22,461 nt of DNA, taken from the IMG/VR virus record IMGVR_UViG_3300013126_004313, positions 1-22,461 of that record. The stretch is one strand, 5' to 3'. Below are positions 1 through 6,124 of this stretch, in pieces. The position numbers were made by a program, and so were the translations under genes. Source of the DNA: a virus. How positions within the stretch are numbered: the stretch's first letter is position 1; the number at the start of each line of letters is the position of its first letter. A model generated the notes under the pieces. The model saw nothing but the letters and a program-made list of their open reading frames with translations, ran no database searches and was not told the DNA's origin.

Positions 1-1
1 T

Positions 2-412
2 CCTGTTACACCGCAGGATCCCCCATGCTTACAAATGTATTACTATATAGAACACTATGCTGATTCATTTAATATTCCTAAACGATATGCTTATGGAGTA
101 GCCAAAATAGAAACAGGATATAACGGACCATTCCACTGGAGATACAACCCAGCACAAACATCTTGTGCAAACGCTTTAGGTCCTATGCAAGTACTGCTTT
201 CAACCGCTAGAGGCTTAAACAAAGATCATGTTTCTCGCGAACAACTTAAAACAGATATAAAATATAACGTACGAACATCTATGAAAATGCTTCGTAGATT
301 ATATAAAAAATATCGAAGTTGGGGAATTGTATTTGGATACTATAACACAGGTTATCCTCAAATAAACGGATATGCTATAAAAGTACTAAACCATAAAATA
401 AACTGGAAATGA
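2..412 (+). CDS. Lytic transglycosylase-like protein (5' end outside window)
   Basis: This is probably a peptidoglycan-cleaving lytic transglycosylase (SLT/goose-lysozyme-like fold). Visible motifs, counted from the ATG at 35, are a likely catalytic Glu in AKIETGY (about residue 26), ALGPMQV (about 48-54), which matches the G-x-MQV signature of SLT domains, and YNTGYP near the C-terminus, which matches the usual YNAG motif. The frame stays open from base 2 to the ATG at 35, and nothing near 35 looks like a leader, so the true start is probably upstream of the window. If 35 is the start, the protein has 125 residues, which is short for a full domain. Its stop overlaps the next gene (ATGA). It could act at lysis or be virion-associated for entry; the sequence does not decide. 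Confidence 0.7.
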   Translation, partial: PVTPQDPPCLQMYYYIEHYADSFNIPKRYAYGVAKIETGYNGPFHWRYNPAQTSCANALGPMQVLLSTARGLNKDHVSREQLKTDIKYNVRTSMKMLRRLYKKYRSWGIVFGYYNTGYPQINGYAIKVLNHKINWK

Positions 413-669
413 AAAAAGTAATTTGTATTAATGACAAGAATCTTCCTCGTGGAGCAAGTGTTAAAGAAGGACAAACCTACCACGTAGAAGAAGAATATTG
501 TAATTTTTTAGATCAACAAGTTTATATTCTTAAAGGTGTTCCAAATAAAGGAACCACTCGATGGGGTATAAAATGGATTGGATATGATGCTACACGTTTT
601 CAAGAAACAGGAGATGGTAAAATGGAATATAGAATAGTTGTTCAAGAGAAAAACTTTGCATATAATTGA
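409..669 (+). CDS. Small conserved-looking phage protein, unknown function
   Basis: This is an 86-residue soluble protein that I cannot assign. It is rich in beta-prone and aromatic residues (GQTYHVEEEY, QVYILKG) and ends with a stretch containing RF. This resembles the small SH3-like barrel proteins common in tailed phages, but that is only an impression. Its ATG overlaps the stop of the transglycosylase gene (ATGA), which suggests translational coupling. It ends 4 nt before the DpdA-like gene. No signal peptide or membrane segment is visible. Confidence 0.6.
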   Translation: MKKVICINDKNLPRGASVKEGQTYHVEEEYCNFLDQQVYILKGVPNKGTTRWGIKWIGYDATRFQETGDGKMEYRIVVQEKNFAYN

Positions 670-673
670 TGTT

Positions 674-1468
674 ATGAAAAAAATAAAAGTATCCCACGAA
701 GTGCCATTTTGCCTACTTACAAAAAGTAGAGAATTTAACGATTATGATTATTGTTTACCCCATTTAATGGATGAAAATGAAGAATATCGCATATTTTTCC
801 AAAATTCAAAAAATGTAGCGCGTTATATTGTAATGGACAATTCACTCCATGAACTTGGAGAAGCATACAATACAGAACGTTTACTACATTGGGTAAACGA
901 ACTTGAACCAGATGAATTTATTGTGCCCGATGTTTGGGAAGATAAAAATGCTTCCGTTAGAAACGCAAAACTATGGTCCCAAATTGAATTACCAGATGGA
1001 GTAATGAAAGTAGCTGTAGTACAAGCAAAATCATACCATGAAGCTGTCCTATGCACACAAGCATACAAAGATTTGGGCTATAAAAAGATAGCATATTCAT
1101 ATGGTGCTTCATATTACAATGAAATGTGCTCCCACCCAAATAAAGACTTGGGGAAAGCAATTGGTCGTTTTATGGTTATCTCTCAACTATTAAAAGATAA
1201 AATTCTAACAGATACAGATAGAGTACATTTGCTTGGAACTGCTTCTCCTATTGAGTTTGGATTATATAACGGAATAAAATGTATAGAATCAATTGATACA
1301 TCAAATCCCATAATGGCTGCAATTGGAGAAATGCCATATACGAATATGGGGTTATCTTCAAAACCACTAGCAAATATGAACAAATATCAAGATGTAAGTT
1401 TGGAGTTTGTAAATGAGGATCTTGTAGAATATAATGTTGAAATGTTTAGAAAAATAAATGGACTCTAA
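674..1468 (+). CDS. dpdA: DpdA-like 7-deazaguanine DNA transglycosylase (TGT family)
   Basis: This is a tRNA-guanine transglycosylase-fold enzyme, most likely the phage DpdA type that exchanges guanine in DNA for a 7-deazaguanine base. In its 264 residues the TGT landmarks appear in order: MDNS (54-57, where TGT has its catalytic DSGG aspartate), VPDVW (84-88), VAVVQA (113-118, like GIVQGG), IAYSYG (139-144), HLLGTASP (185-192, like the MGVGTP loop) and SIDTSNP (206-212), whose D208 fits the TGT nucleophile. The C-terminal CxCxxC zinc site of tRNA-TGTs is absent, as expected for phage DpdA. The queC, queD, queE and folE genes follow directly, which supports DNA modification. I chose ATG 674, preceded by gtt as at many starts here, over the in-frame TTG at 638 that would overlap the upstream gene. 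A tRNA substrate is the main alternative. Confidence 0.82.
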   Translation: MKKIKVSHEVPFCLLTKSREFNDYDYCLPHLMDENEEYRIFFQNSKNVARYIVMDNSLHELGEAYNTERLLHWVNELEPDEFIVPDVWEDKNASVRNAKLWSQIELPDGVMKVAVVQAKSYHEAVLCTQAYKDLGYKKIAYSYGASYYNEMCSHPNKDLGKAIGRFMVISQLLKDKILTDTDRVHLLGTASPIEFGLYNGIKCIESIDTSNPIMAAIGEMPYTNMGLSSKPLANMNKYQDVSLEFVNEDLVEYNVEMFRKINGL

Positions 1469-1491
1469 TTTGGAGTCCATATTTTTCTTTT
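1458..1491 (+). terminator. Intrinsic terminator after dpdA
   Basis: An 8-bp perfect stem is formed by ATGGACTC (1458-1465) and GAGTCCAT (1473-1480), followed by a T-rich run (1482-1491). The stem overlaps the last codons of the DpdA-like gene. The loop contains the TTTG of the next promoter. Confidence 0.8.
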
Positions 1492-1500
1492 GTATATTAA
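1469..1500 (+). promoter_or_regulatory. Bacteroidota-type promoter P1 (queC operon)
   Basis: TTTG (1469-1472), a 20-nt spacer, then TATATTAA (1493-1500). The first gene starts 16 nt further on, at 1516. The same TTG-N20-TATATT pattern occurs at six other gene starts in the window. It fits the Bacteroidota -33/-7 consensus TTTG...TAnnTTTG. Confidence 0.7.
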
Positions 1501-1515
1501 ACTAAAAATAAAGTT

Positions 1516-1824
1516 ATGGAATATTTAAGTTTATACGACTATTTGAAAAAACCGGCAGGTGAAAAACTAGGTTTAGAAGTAGCTGCTGAAGCTAGAAAAT
1601 GGGAAATACCCACCCAAACAAGAAAGGTATCAAACTCAAGATTTACAGGTACAGTATTTTTATACCCAAAAGAATTCCTTGAATTCTACTTTAGAGAACC
1701 AGATTCTAATCAAATGGAATGGGATGTTTATGTAAAGAATACGATAGGAAACCTTGAAGATGATGATTTACCTAAAGGACATGATTGGATGGGAAATCTT
1801 GGAGATGACGATTTACCTTTCTAA
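1516..1824 (+). CDS. Small protein with SSB-like acidic C-terminal tip
   Basis: This is a 102-residue protein of unknown function and the first gene of the queC operon. Residues 1-60 look like a compact mixed alpha/beta domain (LYDYLKKPAG, GTVFLYP). The C-terminus is acidic and carries a tandem element: GNLEDDDLP at 78-86 and GNLGDDDLPF at 93-102. The last residues DDDLPF closely match the C-terminal tip of bacterial single-stranded DNA-binding proteins (DDDIPF; DDLPF-type tips are what I recall for Bacteroidota). That tip recruits polymerase, helicase and repair partners. No OB-fold is recognisable, so it is probably not an SSB itself. It may bind host SSB-interacting proteins; this is inference from the tail alone. 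Confidence 0.75.
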   Translation: MEYLSLYDYLKKPAGEKLGLEVAAEARKWEIPTQTRKVSNSRFTGTVFLYPKEFLEFYFREPDSNQMEWDVYVKNTIGNLEDDDLPKGHDWMGNLGDDDLPF

Positions 1825-1826
1825 CT

Positions 1827-1979
1827 ATGGAAAAAGAACAATTTGAAGAATACCGCAAACTTTGGAAAGCAGAATGGTATAATCATTGGAGACTCTTGGA
1901 TATTGACTTTGAAGCTTATATGTTGATGAGAGGATTACCAAAAGAAGAATTTGATAGATTAAATAAAGAAGAAGAATGA
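1827..1979 (+). CDS. Small charged protein, unknown
   Basis: This 50-residue ORF (MEKEQFEEYRKLWKAEWY...) starts 2 nt after the previous stop. Its TGA overlaps the ATG of queC (ATGA). It is strongly charged and predicted helical, with several Trp and Tyr residues (WKAEWYNHW). The tight fit between two good genes is the main evidence that it is real. Function is unknown. Confidence 0.6.
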   Translation: MEKEQFEEYRKLWKAEWYNHWRLLDIDFEAYMLMRGLPKEEFDRLNKEEE

Positions 1980-2800
1980 AACACGTTGTAATTTCCCTAT
2001 CTGGAGGAATGGATTCCAGTACACTTTTGTTACGTTGTCTAAAAGAATACGACACGGTAACAGCAATTTCATTTGATTATGGACAAAAGCATCGAGTTGA
2101 GCTTGAACGCGCTCAATCGTTGGTAGGTTATTTAGGCAACAATGATATCGGGATTGCTAATATGGTACGTTATCGCCAAATTAAATTAGATGGTTTAACA
2201 GATTTACTTAACTCAGCACTTGTAGCAGGTGGAGATGATGTACCTGAAGGACATTACGCTGAAGAAAACATGAAAGCAACCGTTGTTCCAAACCGAAATA
2301 AAATATTTGCCTCTATTGTACAAGCAGTTGCACTTTCAATTGCAGATAAAACAGGTGAACAATGTGATATTGCAATGGGAATCCATGCAGGTGATTTTTC
2401 GATTTATCCTGATTGTAGAGCTGAATTTAGAGATGCAGATGATGTTGCTTTCCGTTTAGGAAACTGGGGGGCTGAAAAAGTAGGCTATTTTACCCCATAC
2501 ATTGATGGTATGAAATTTGATATCCTTAAAGATGGAGAAAAATTATGTGAAGAACTTGGATTAGACTTTAACGAAGTATATAAACGTACAAATACTTCAT
2601 ATAAACCAATTCAAATCATTTCATCATCCGGAGACAATTGGTACTCAGACTATAAATCAGCAAGTTCAGTTGAGCGAGTAGAGGCATTTATTAAATTAGG
2701 TCGCCCTGATCCTGCACCATATGCAGACGAAACAGGACCCGTAACATGGGATTTTGTTGTAGAACAAGTGAGCAAAGTTTTGGAAGAAAATGGAAAATAG
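1976..2800 (+). CDS. queC: QueC-like 7-cyano-7-deazaguanine (preQ0) synthase, zinc site lost
   Basis: This is an ATP-dependent enzyme of the PP-loop family. QueC converts 7-carboxy-7-deazaguanine (CDG) through the amide ADG to preQ0. Its 274 residues show the PP-loop SGGMDSS (9-15), FDYGQKHRVEL (33-43), VVPNRN (103-108) and YPDCRAEF (144-151), all typical of QueC. In ordinary QueC the C-terminal region carries four zinc-binding cysteines (SCY...CGxCxxC). Here the matching positions read Ser208, Asp225, Ser228 and Ser231, while the following VERVEAF is retained, so the zinc site is gone. The protein is also longer than the usual 220-235 residues. It could still make preQ0 or could stop at ADG. 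It sits in one operon with queD and queE. Confidence 0.87.
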   Translation: MKHVVISLSGGMDSSTLLLRCLKEYDTVTAISFDYGQKHRVELERAQSLVGYLGNNDIGIANMVRYRQIKLDGLTDLLNSALVAGGDDVPEGHYAEENMKATVVPNRNKIFASIVQAVALSIADKTGEQCDIAMGIHAGDFSIYPDCRAEFRDADDVAFRLGNWGAEKVGYFTPYIDGMKFDILKDGEKLCEELGLDFNEVYKRTNTSYKPIQIISSSGDNWYSDYKSASSVERVEAFIKLGRPDPAPYADETGPVTWDFVVEQVSKVLEENGK

Positions 2801-2834
2801 TTGTATTATAGATTGGGAATTACACCAGAAAGTT

Positions 2835-2969
2835 ATGGCAAAGAAAAATAAAATTACAGTTTGTACAGGTATAGGAGCAAATATGTTCTTCCCTGAATAT
2901 GTTACTATTGAACTTCCGGTTAAGATAGACACCGAAATTAAAAAACCAAAAACAAAGAAAAATGGGTAG
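2835..2969 (+). CDS. Small basic protein, unknown
   Basis: A 44-residue ORF lies between queC and queD, ending in a lysine-rich tail (KKPKTKKNG). It overlaps the start of queD by 8 nt. ATG 2835 is preceded by aaagtt, the leader seen at several genes here. An in-frame ATG at 2790 would give 59 residues and overlap queC by 11 nt, so the start is uncertain. Function is unknown. Confidence 0.5.
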   Translation: MAKKNKITVCTGIGANMFFPEYVTIELPVKIDTEIKKPKTKKNG

Positions 2970-3438
2970 ATATATTAGCACAAAACTATTCGAAAACTAT
3001 TCAGTAGCATTAAGACAATGGAGAGCATCTCACTCACATTGTGAACTATTACATGGCTACGCTTTAAAATTTAAAGTATGGTTCGCATCAAACGAACCAC
3101 TAGAGGAAAACCAGCTAGACGATATGAACTGGATTGTAGACTATGGTGGTTTCAAACCTGCACCTAAAGGAAACGGTTTAAAAGATTGGATGAACTATAT
3201 GTGGGATCATACATTGTTGATTGAAAAAGATGATCCATATTTAGATTTTTTTGAATCTGCAGCAATGGAAGGTTTATGTGCACTTCGTGTTATGGATAAA
3301 ATGGGAGCAGAGTCATGTGCAAAACTAGTGTACGATAAATTTAATGAAGTTCTATCTAAAACAGATGGTGGAAGATGCAAATGTATTAAAGTAGAATGTT
3401 TTGAAAACGATAACAACAGTTCAATATATGAAGAATAG
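2962..3438 (+). CDS. queD: QueD-like 6-carboxy-tetrahydropterin synthase
   Basis: QueD converts dihydroneopterin triphosphate, the FolE product, to 6-carboxy-5,6,7,8-tetrahydropterin, the second step towards 7-deazaguanine. The 158-residue protein has the PTPS/QueD layout: ASHSHC (22-27) with the likely catalytic Cys27, LHGYAL (30-35) where the canonical motif is HGH, WIVDYGGFK (57-65, like the usual v-DF), WDHTLL (81-86) with the Asp-His pair, and a C-terminal VECFEN that provides the conserved Glu. The third zinc histidine of HGH is Tyr33 here. His24 or His26 could take over as ligand, and I recall an SHC...HGYAL pattern in some bacterial and phage homologues. It overlaps queE by 11 nt. Confidence 0.85.
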   Translation: MGRYISTKLFENYSVALRQWRASHSHCELLHGYALKFKVWFASNEPLEENQLDDMNWIVDYGGFKPAPKGNGLKDWMNYMWDHTLLIEKDDPYLDFFESAAMEGLCALRVMDKMGAESCAKLVYDKFNEVLSKTDGGRCKCIKVECFENDNNSSIYEE

Positions 3439-4207
3439 AATAGAAGATTACAATAAAACACTACCAATAGTAGAACTATATCGATGCGTTCAATCTGAAG
3501 GTAGCCGCTTTGGTCGACCAACTATAGCGGTTAGAACCACTGGATGTACGCACAGGTGTTATTTTGGCGAAGGTGGTTGGTGCGATTCATGGTATACTTC
3601 AATCCACCCAGAAAAAGGTACATTTACCTTTAACGACATTATTAAAATATACGATGAAAATCCTCATATCAAGGAAATGATGTTAACAGGTGGTTCACCT
3701 ACAATTCATCCTGCACTTGTAAATGAACTTACACATTTTGCACATGAAAGAGACATCCTTATTACCATCGAAACTGAAGGTAGCCATTTTGTACCTACAG
3801 ATTATCCTATTGGGTTGCTATCTATCAGTCCGAAATTTAGTAATTCTGTACCCGTACTTGGTGTTCTTACGCCTCAAGGAAAAGTGGTGGACCAAAAAAT
3901 GATTGACCTGCATAACAAAAACAGACTTGATGTTCTTGCTATTAGACAAATGATGGATTACCATACAGATTACCATTATAAACCTGTAGTTAACCCTATT
4001 GAGATGCCTGATGTGTGGGTTCAAGTTGAAGCCTTTAGACTAGCACTTGGCATTCCAAAAGATAAAACATATATTATGCCTCCGGGAGACACAAGAGAAG
4101 AACTTATTAGAGTATACCCTATGATCTTTGATTTTTGTGCTGAACATGGTTATAACATGACTGGTAGAGACCACATTATTGCATTTGATACTAAAAGAGG
4201 AGTTTAA
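3428..4207 (+). CDS. queE: QueE-like 7-carboxy-7-deazaguanine synthase (radical SAM)
   Basis: QueE is a radical S-adenosylmethionine enzyme that rearranges carboxy-tetrahydropterin to 7-carboxy-7-deazaguanine (CDG). The 259 residues begin with a QueE-like VQSEGSRFGRPTIAVRTTGC. The 4Fe-4S ligands are probably Cys40, Cys44 and Cys52 (CTHRC then GGWCDSWY), a CX3CX7C spacing instead of CX3CX2C. Further motifs are MLTGGSP (the GGEP loop), IETEGS (like ETNGT) and SISPK. I chose ATG 3428; the in-frame TTG at 3401 would bury 27 more bases in queD. It overlaps queD by 11 nt and is followed by a micro-ORF and thioredoxin. The spacing of the cluster is a QueE subtype feature rather than damage, because WCD is intact. 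Confidence 0.88.
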   Translation: MKNRIEDYNKTLPIVELYRCVQSEGSRFGRPTIAVRTTGCTHRCYFGEGGWCDSWYTSIHPEKGTFTFNDIIKIYDENPHIKEMMLTGGSPTIHPALVNELTHFAHERDILITIETEGSHFVPTDYPIGLLSISPKFSNSVPVLGVLTPQGKVVDQKMIDLHNKNRLDVLAIRQMMDYHTDYHYKPVVNPIEMPDVWVQVEAFRLALGIPKDKTYIMPPGDTREELIRVYPMIFDFCAEHGYNMTGRDHIIAFDTKRGV

Positions 4208-4208
4208 T

Positions 4209-4271
4209 ATGTATTATACAGTCACAACAACATTTGGAGATTACCAAATCAATTATATTATAACAAAATGA
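4209..4271 (+). CDS. Micro-ORF (20 residues) upstream of thioredoxin
   Basis: A 20-residue ORF (MYYTVTTTFGDYQINYIITK) fills the gap between queE and the thioredoxin gene. Its TGA overlaps the thioredoxin ATG (ATGA), so it may be translated and couple the two genes. It may equally be chance. Function is unknown. Confidence 0.3.
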   Translation: MYYTVTTTFGDYQINYIITK

Positions 4272-4516
4272 AAAAATTACTATATTTTTCTACTCCGTGG
4301 TGCGGTCCCTGTAGACAGTTTAAACCGCTAATGGAATCAATGTCAACACAACTCCCCATTACGTTTGTTGATGTAGATGCTTCACCTCAAACAGCCACAC
4401 AATACAATGTGCGAAATGTTCCTACTACAATCTTAATTGATGAAAAGGGGAATGAATTGGGTCGTTTAGTAGGCCCAAAACCAGAAAGCGAAATTCGAGC
4501 TTTATATAATAGATAA
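4268..4516 (+). CDS. Thioredoxin-like protein
   Basis: This is a small thiol-disulfide oxidoreductase of the thioredoxin fold, 82 residues against about 105 for a typical thioredoxin and about 87 for T4 NrdC. It has the active site TPWCGPC (residues 9-15), a central VDVDA strand, the cis-proline motif VPTT (51-54) and a GRLVGP strand near the end. No signal peptide is present, so it is cytoplasmic. In T4-like phages such proteins serve as electron donors for ribonucleotide reductase. No reductase gene is in the window, so the partner is inferred. It is the last gene before the hairpin and promoter at 4517-4548. Confidence 0.88.
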   Translation: MKKLLYFSTPWCGPCRQFKPLMESMSTQLPITFVDVDASPQTATQYNVRNVPTTILIDEKGNELGRLVGPKPESEIRALYNR

Positions 4517-4548
4517 TTTGGAGGAGCGAAAGCTCCTTCGTATATTAC
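4517..4548 (+). promoter_or_regulatory. Bacteroidota-type promoter P2 with a hairpin in its spacer
   Basis: TTTG (4517-4520), a 20-nt spacer, then TATATTAC (4541-4548), 15 nt before the ATG at 4564. The spacer holds a perfect inverted repeat, AGGAGC-GAAA-GCTCCT (4522-4537), with a GAAA tetraloop. No T-run follows, so it is either a weak terminator for the upstream operon or an operator between the two promoter boxes. Confidence 0.65.
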
Positions 4549-4563
4549 AACAAAATTAAAGTT

Positions 4564-4839
4564 ATGGGAAGAGGAAGACCTTCTAAAAAAACCACTTCAA
4601 TTGTCCGAACAGGACGACCTAAAAGTGAAAAAACCGTTATTTGTGTTGTTTACAAAAAAGGTAAAAAACATTATCTAAACACGTATGCAAACTACGAGTT
4701 AGATGCTATTATCTCTACCCGCAAACACACACCTCTTATACCAAATGATTGCGAAATCCTTGAGATTGGTATAGGAAAATCGTATATTGAACGATATAAA
4801 AAACAGTTTAACATTAAAGAAATCACAATTAAAGATTAA
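4564..4839 (+). CDS. AT-hook-like small basic protein
   Basis: A 91-residue basic protein. The N-terminus carries two AT-hook-like cores, RGRPSK (3-8) and TGRPKS (17-22), which suggest minor-groove binding to AT-rich DNA. The rest (VICVVYKKGKKHYLNTYANYELD...) is an unassigned small domain. It is the first gene after promoter P2 and lies directly before folE (1 nt gap between its stop and ATG 4841). An N-terminal GRP-type sequence also opens the gene at 11803. It could be a regulator or a nucleoid-type protein. The AT-hooks are visible; the role is inferred. Confidence 0.6.
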   Translation: MGRGRPSKKTTSIVRTGRPKSEKTVICVVYKKGKKHYLNTYANYELDAIISTRKHTPLIPNDCEILEIGIGKSYIERYKKQFNIKEITIKD

Positions 4840-4840
4840 C

Positions 4841-5539
4841 ATGTCAGAAAACAAACGTAGAAAAAACCACACCGATCTAGAGTGTGTACAAATGGGTTTT
4901 GCAAATGGAGTTGCACCTGGTTTTCCATTAACTGAACAAGAAAAATGGAAAATGGTAGATGAAGCTGAAGAAGCTTATGGTAAATTTTTAGATGCACTTG
5001 GAGTGGATTGGAGAAATGATCCTAATTCTGAAGATACTCCTCGTCGTGTAGCCAAAGCATATGTATTTGATTTATTTGCTGGCCGCTATAATGCAATGTC
5101 TGATATTACATCTTTCCCATCAGACGGATACGATGGTATAGTGATTGAAAGAAATATTCCATTAACTTCAATGTGCTCTCACCACCACCAAACAATTGGA
5201 GGAGTTGTTCATATTGGCTATGTTGTTGGAGAAGGCGGACGTGTAATTGGACTTTCTAAACTAAACCGCATTGTAGAGCACTTTGGCCGTAGAGGAGCAA
5301 TCCAAGAACAATTAACCTCAGCTATTCATCAAGCAGTAAGTAAAGTATGTGAAGGTAATCGTGGAGTAATCGTTACAACAGTAGCAACACACAATTGTGT
5401 TTCATGTCGTGGTGTTAAACATCAAGGCGCTTCCATGGTAACAACCAAAGCATCAGGTGTGTTTATGGAAAATGACAATCAAGCTCGTAAAGAATTTTTC
5501 GACTCATTAAAAATCAACAATGGTGGACACCAAATCTAA
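4841..5539 (+). CDS. folE: GTP cyclohydrolase I
   Basis: FolE turns GTP into dihydroneopterin triphosphate, the first step of both folate and 7-deazaguanine synthesis. The 232 residues contain DTPRRVAKAY (65-74), SMCSHHHQTIGG (110-121) with zinc ligands Cys112 and His115, GRVIGLSKLNRIVEHF (133-148), QEQLT (155-159), and HNCVSCRGVKHQGASMVTT (184-202), whose Cys186 is the third zinc ligand. All catalytic landmarks of type I enzymes are intact. I chose ATG 4841; the upstream in-frame TTG at 4787 would overlap the previous gene by 53 bases. Its 3' end overlaps the phosphoribosyltransferase start by 20 nt. Together with queD, queE, queC and dpdA it completes the pathway from GTP to modified DNA. 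Confidence 0.93.
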   Translation: MSENKRRKNHTDLECVQMGFANGVAPGFPLTEQEKWKMVDEAEEAYGKFLDALGVDWRNDPNSEDTPRRVAKAYVFDLFAGRYNAMSDITSFPSDGYDGIVIERNIPLTSMCSHHHQTIGGVVHIGYVVGEGGRVIGLSKLNRIVEHFGRRGAIQEQLTSAIHQAVSKVCEGNRGVIVTTVATHNCVSCRGVKHQGASMVTTKASGVFMENDNQARKEFFDSLKINNGGHQI

Positions 5540-5927
5540 AATATATTATAGTTGGAGTGAAATAGAGGAACTAGTTGATCTTCTATGTGAACAAATCATA
5601 AAATCAGGACAACAAATTGAACATATATTTGGTATGCCAAGAGGTGGTCTTATTCCTGCTGTTATGATCTCGCATAGATTGGATATCCCGATGACACAAT
5701 CCCCATATCTACCTAACACTTTAATTGTAGATGATATTTGTGATAGTGGGGAAACATTCAAAGATCTATACCTTGAATACGCAAATGCAAAATTTGCCTG
5801 CCTACATTTTAAACCCCATACCTCAGTGTTCAACCCAGACTTTACCAATAAATTCTTCTCAGATGACTGGGTTGTATATCCTTGGGAAAAATTAGATTCG
5901 GAAACAATACAAGATTACTTAAAATGA
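5520..5927 (+). CDS. Purine-type phosphoribosyltransferase-like protein
   Basis: A type I phosphoribosyltransferase (PRTase) fold. The enzyme class joins a base to PRPP to give a nucleotide. Among its 135 residues are GMPRGGLIPA (38-47), the PPi loop seen in xanthine/guanine PRTases, and TLIVDDICDSGET (67-79), the PRPP-binding signature. It is shorter than Gpt (about 152), so the hood region is reduced and the base is unclear. It overlaps folE by 20 nt and is followed by an ATGA overlap. An attractive inference is that it salvages the guanine that DpdA releases during base exchange, returning it to GMP. A general purine-salvage role is the simpler alternative. Confidence 0.8.
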   Translation: MVDTKSKIYYSWSEIEELVDLLCEQIIKSGQQIEHIFGMPRGGLIPAVMISHRLDIPMTQSPYLPNTLIVDDICDSGETFKDLYLEYANAKFACLHFKPHTSVFNPDFTNKFFSDDWVVYPWEKLDSETIQDYLK

Positions 5928-6124
5928 CAAAAGAAGAAATACTAGCTATAATAGATGCAGAATTGCAAGGTAATCTTCAAATATTGATTGATCCTAAACA
6001 AAAGGATAGTTTATCCCAAATGCGAATCAACACTTGGAAAGATACCGTAAAAAACAGATTATATTACCATTTAATAGAAAACCAAAATGACACCACTAGA
6101 GAAAAAACAAGAAGAACTAATTAA
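5924..6124 (+). CDS. Small helical protein, unknown
   Basis: A 66-residue, mostly helical, charged protein (MTKEEILAIIDAELQG...). The chosen ATG overlaps the previous TGA (ATGA); the in-frame TTG at 5882 would overlap the PRTase gene by 46 bases. Its 3' end overlaps the MazG-like gene by 38 nt, an unusually long overlap, so its tail is constrained by two frames. Not recognised. Confidence 0.6.
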   Translation: MTKEEILAIIDAELQGNLQILIDPKQKDSLSQMRINTWKDTVKNRLYYHLIENQNDTTREKTRRTN

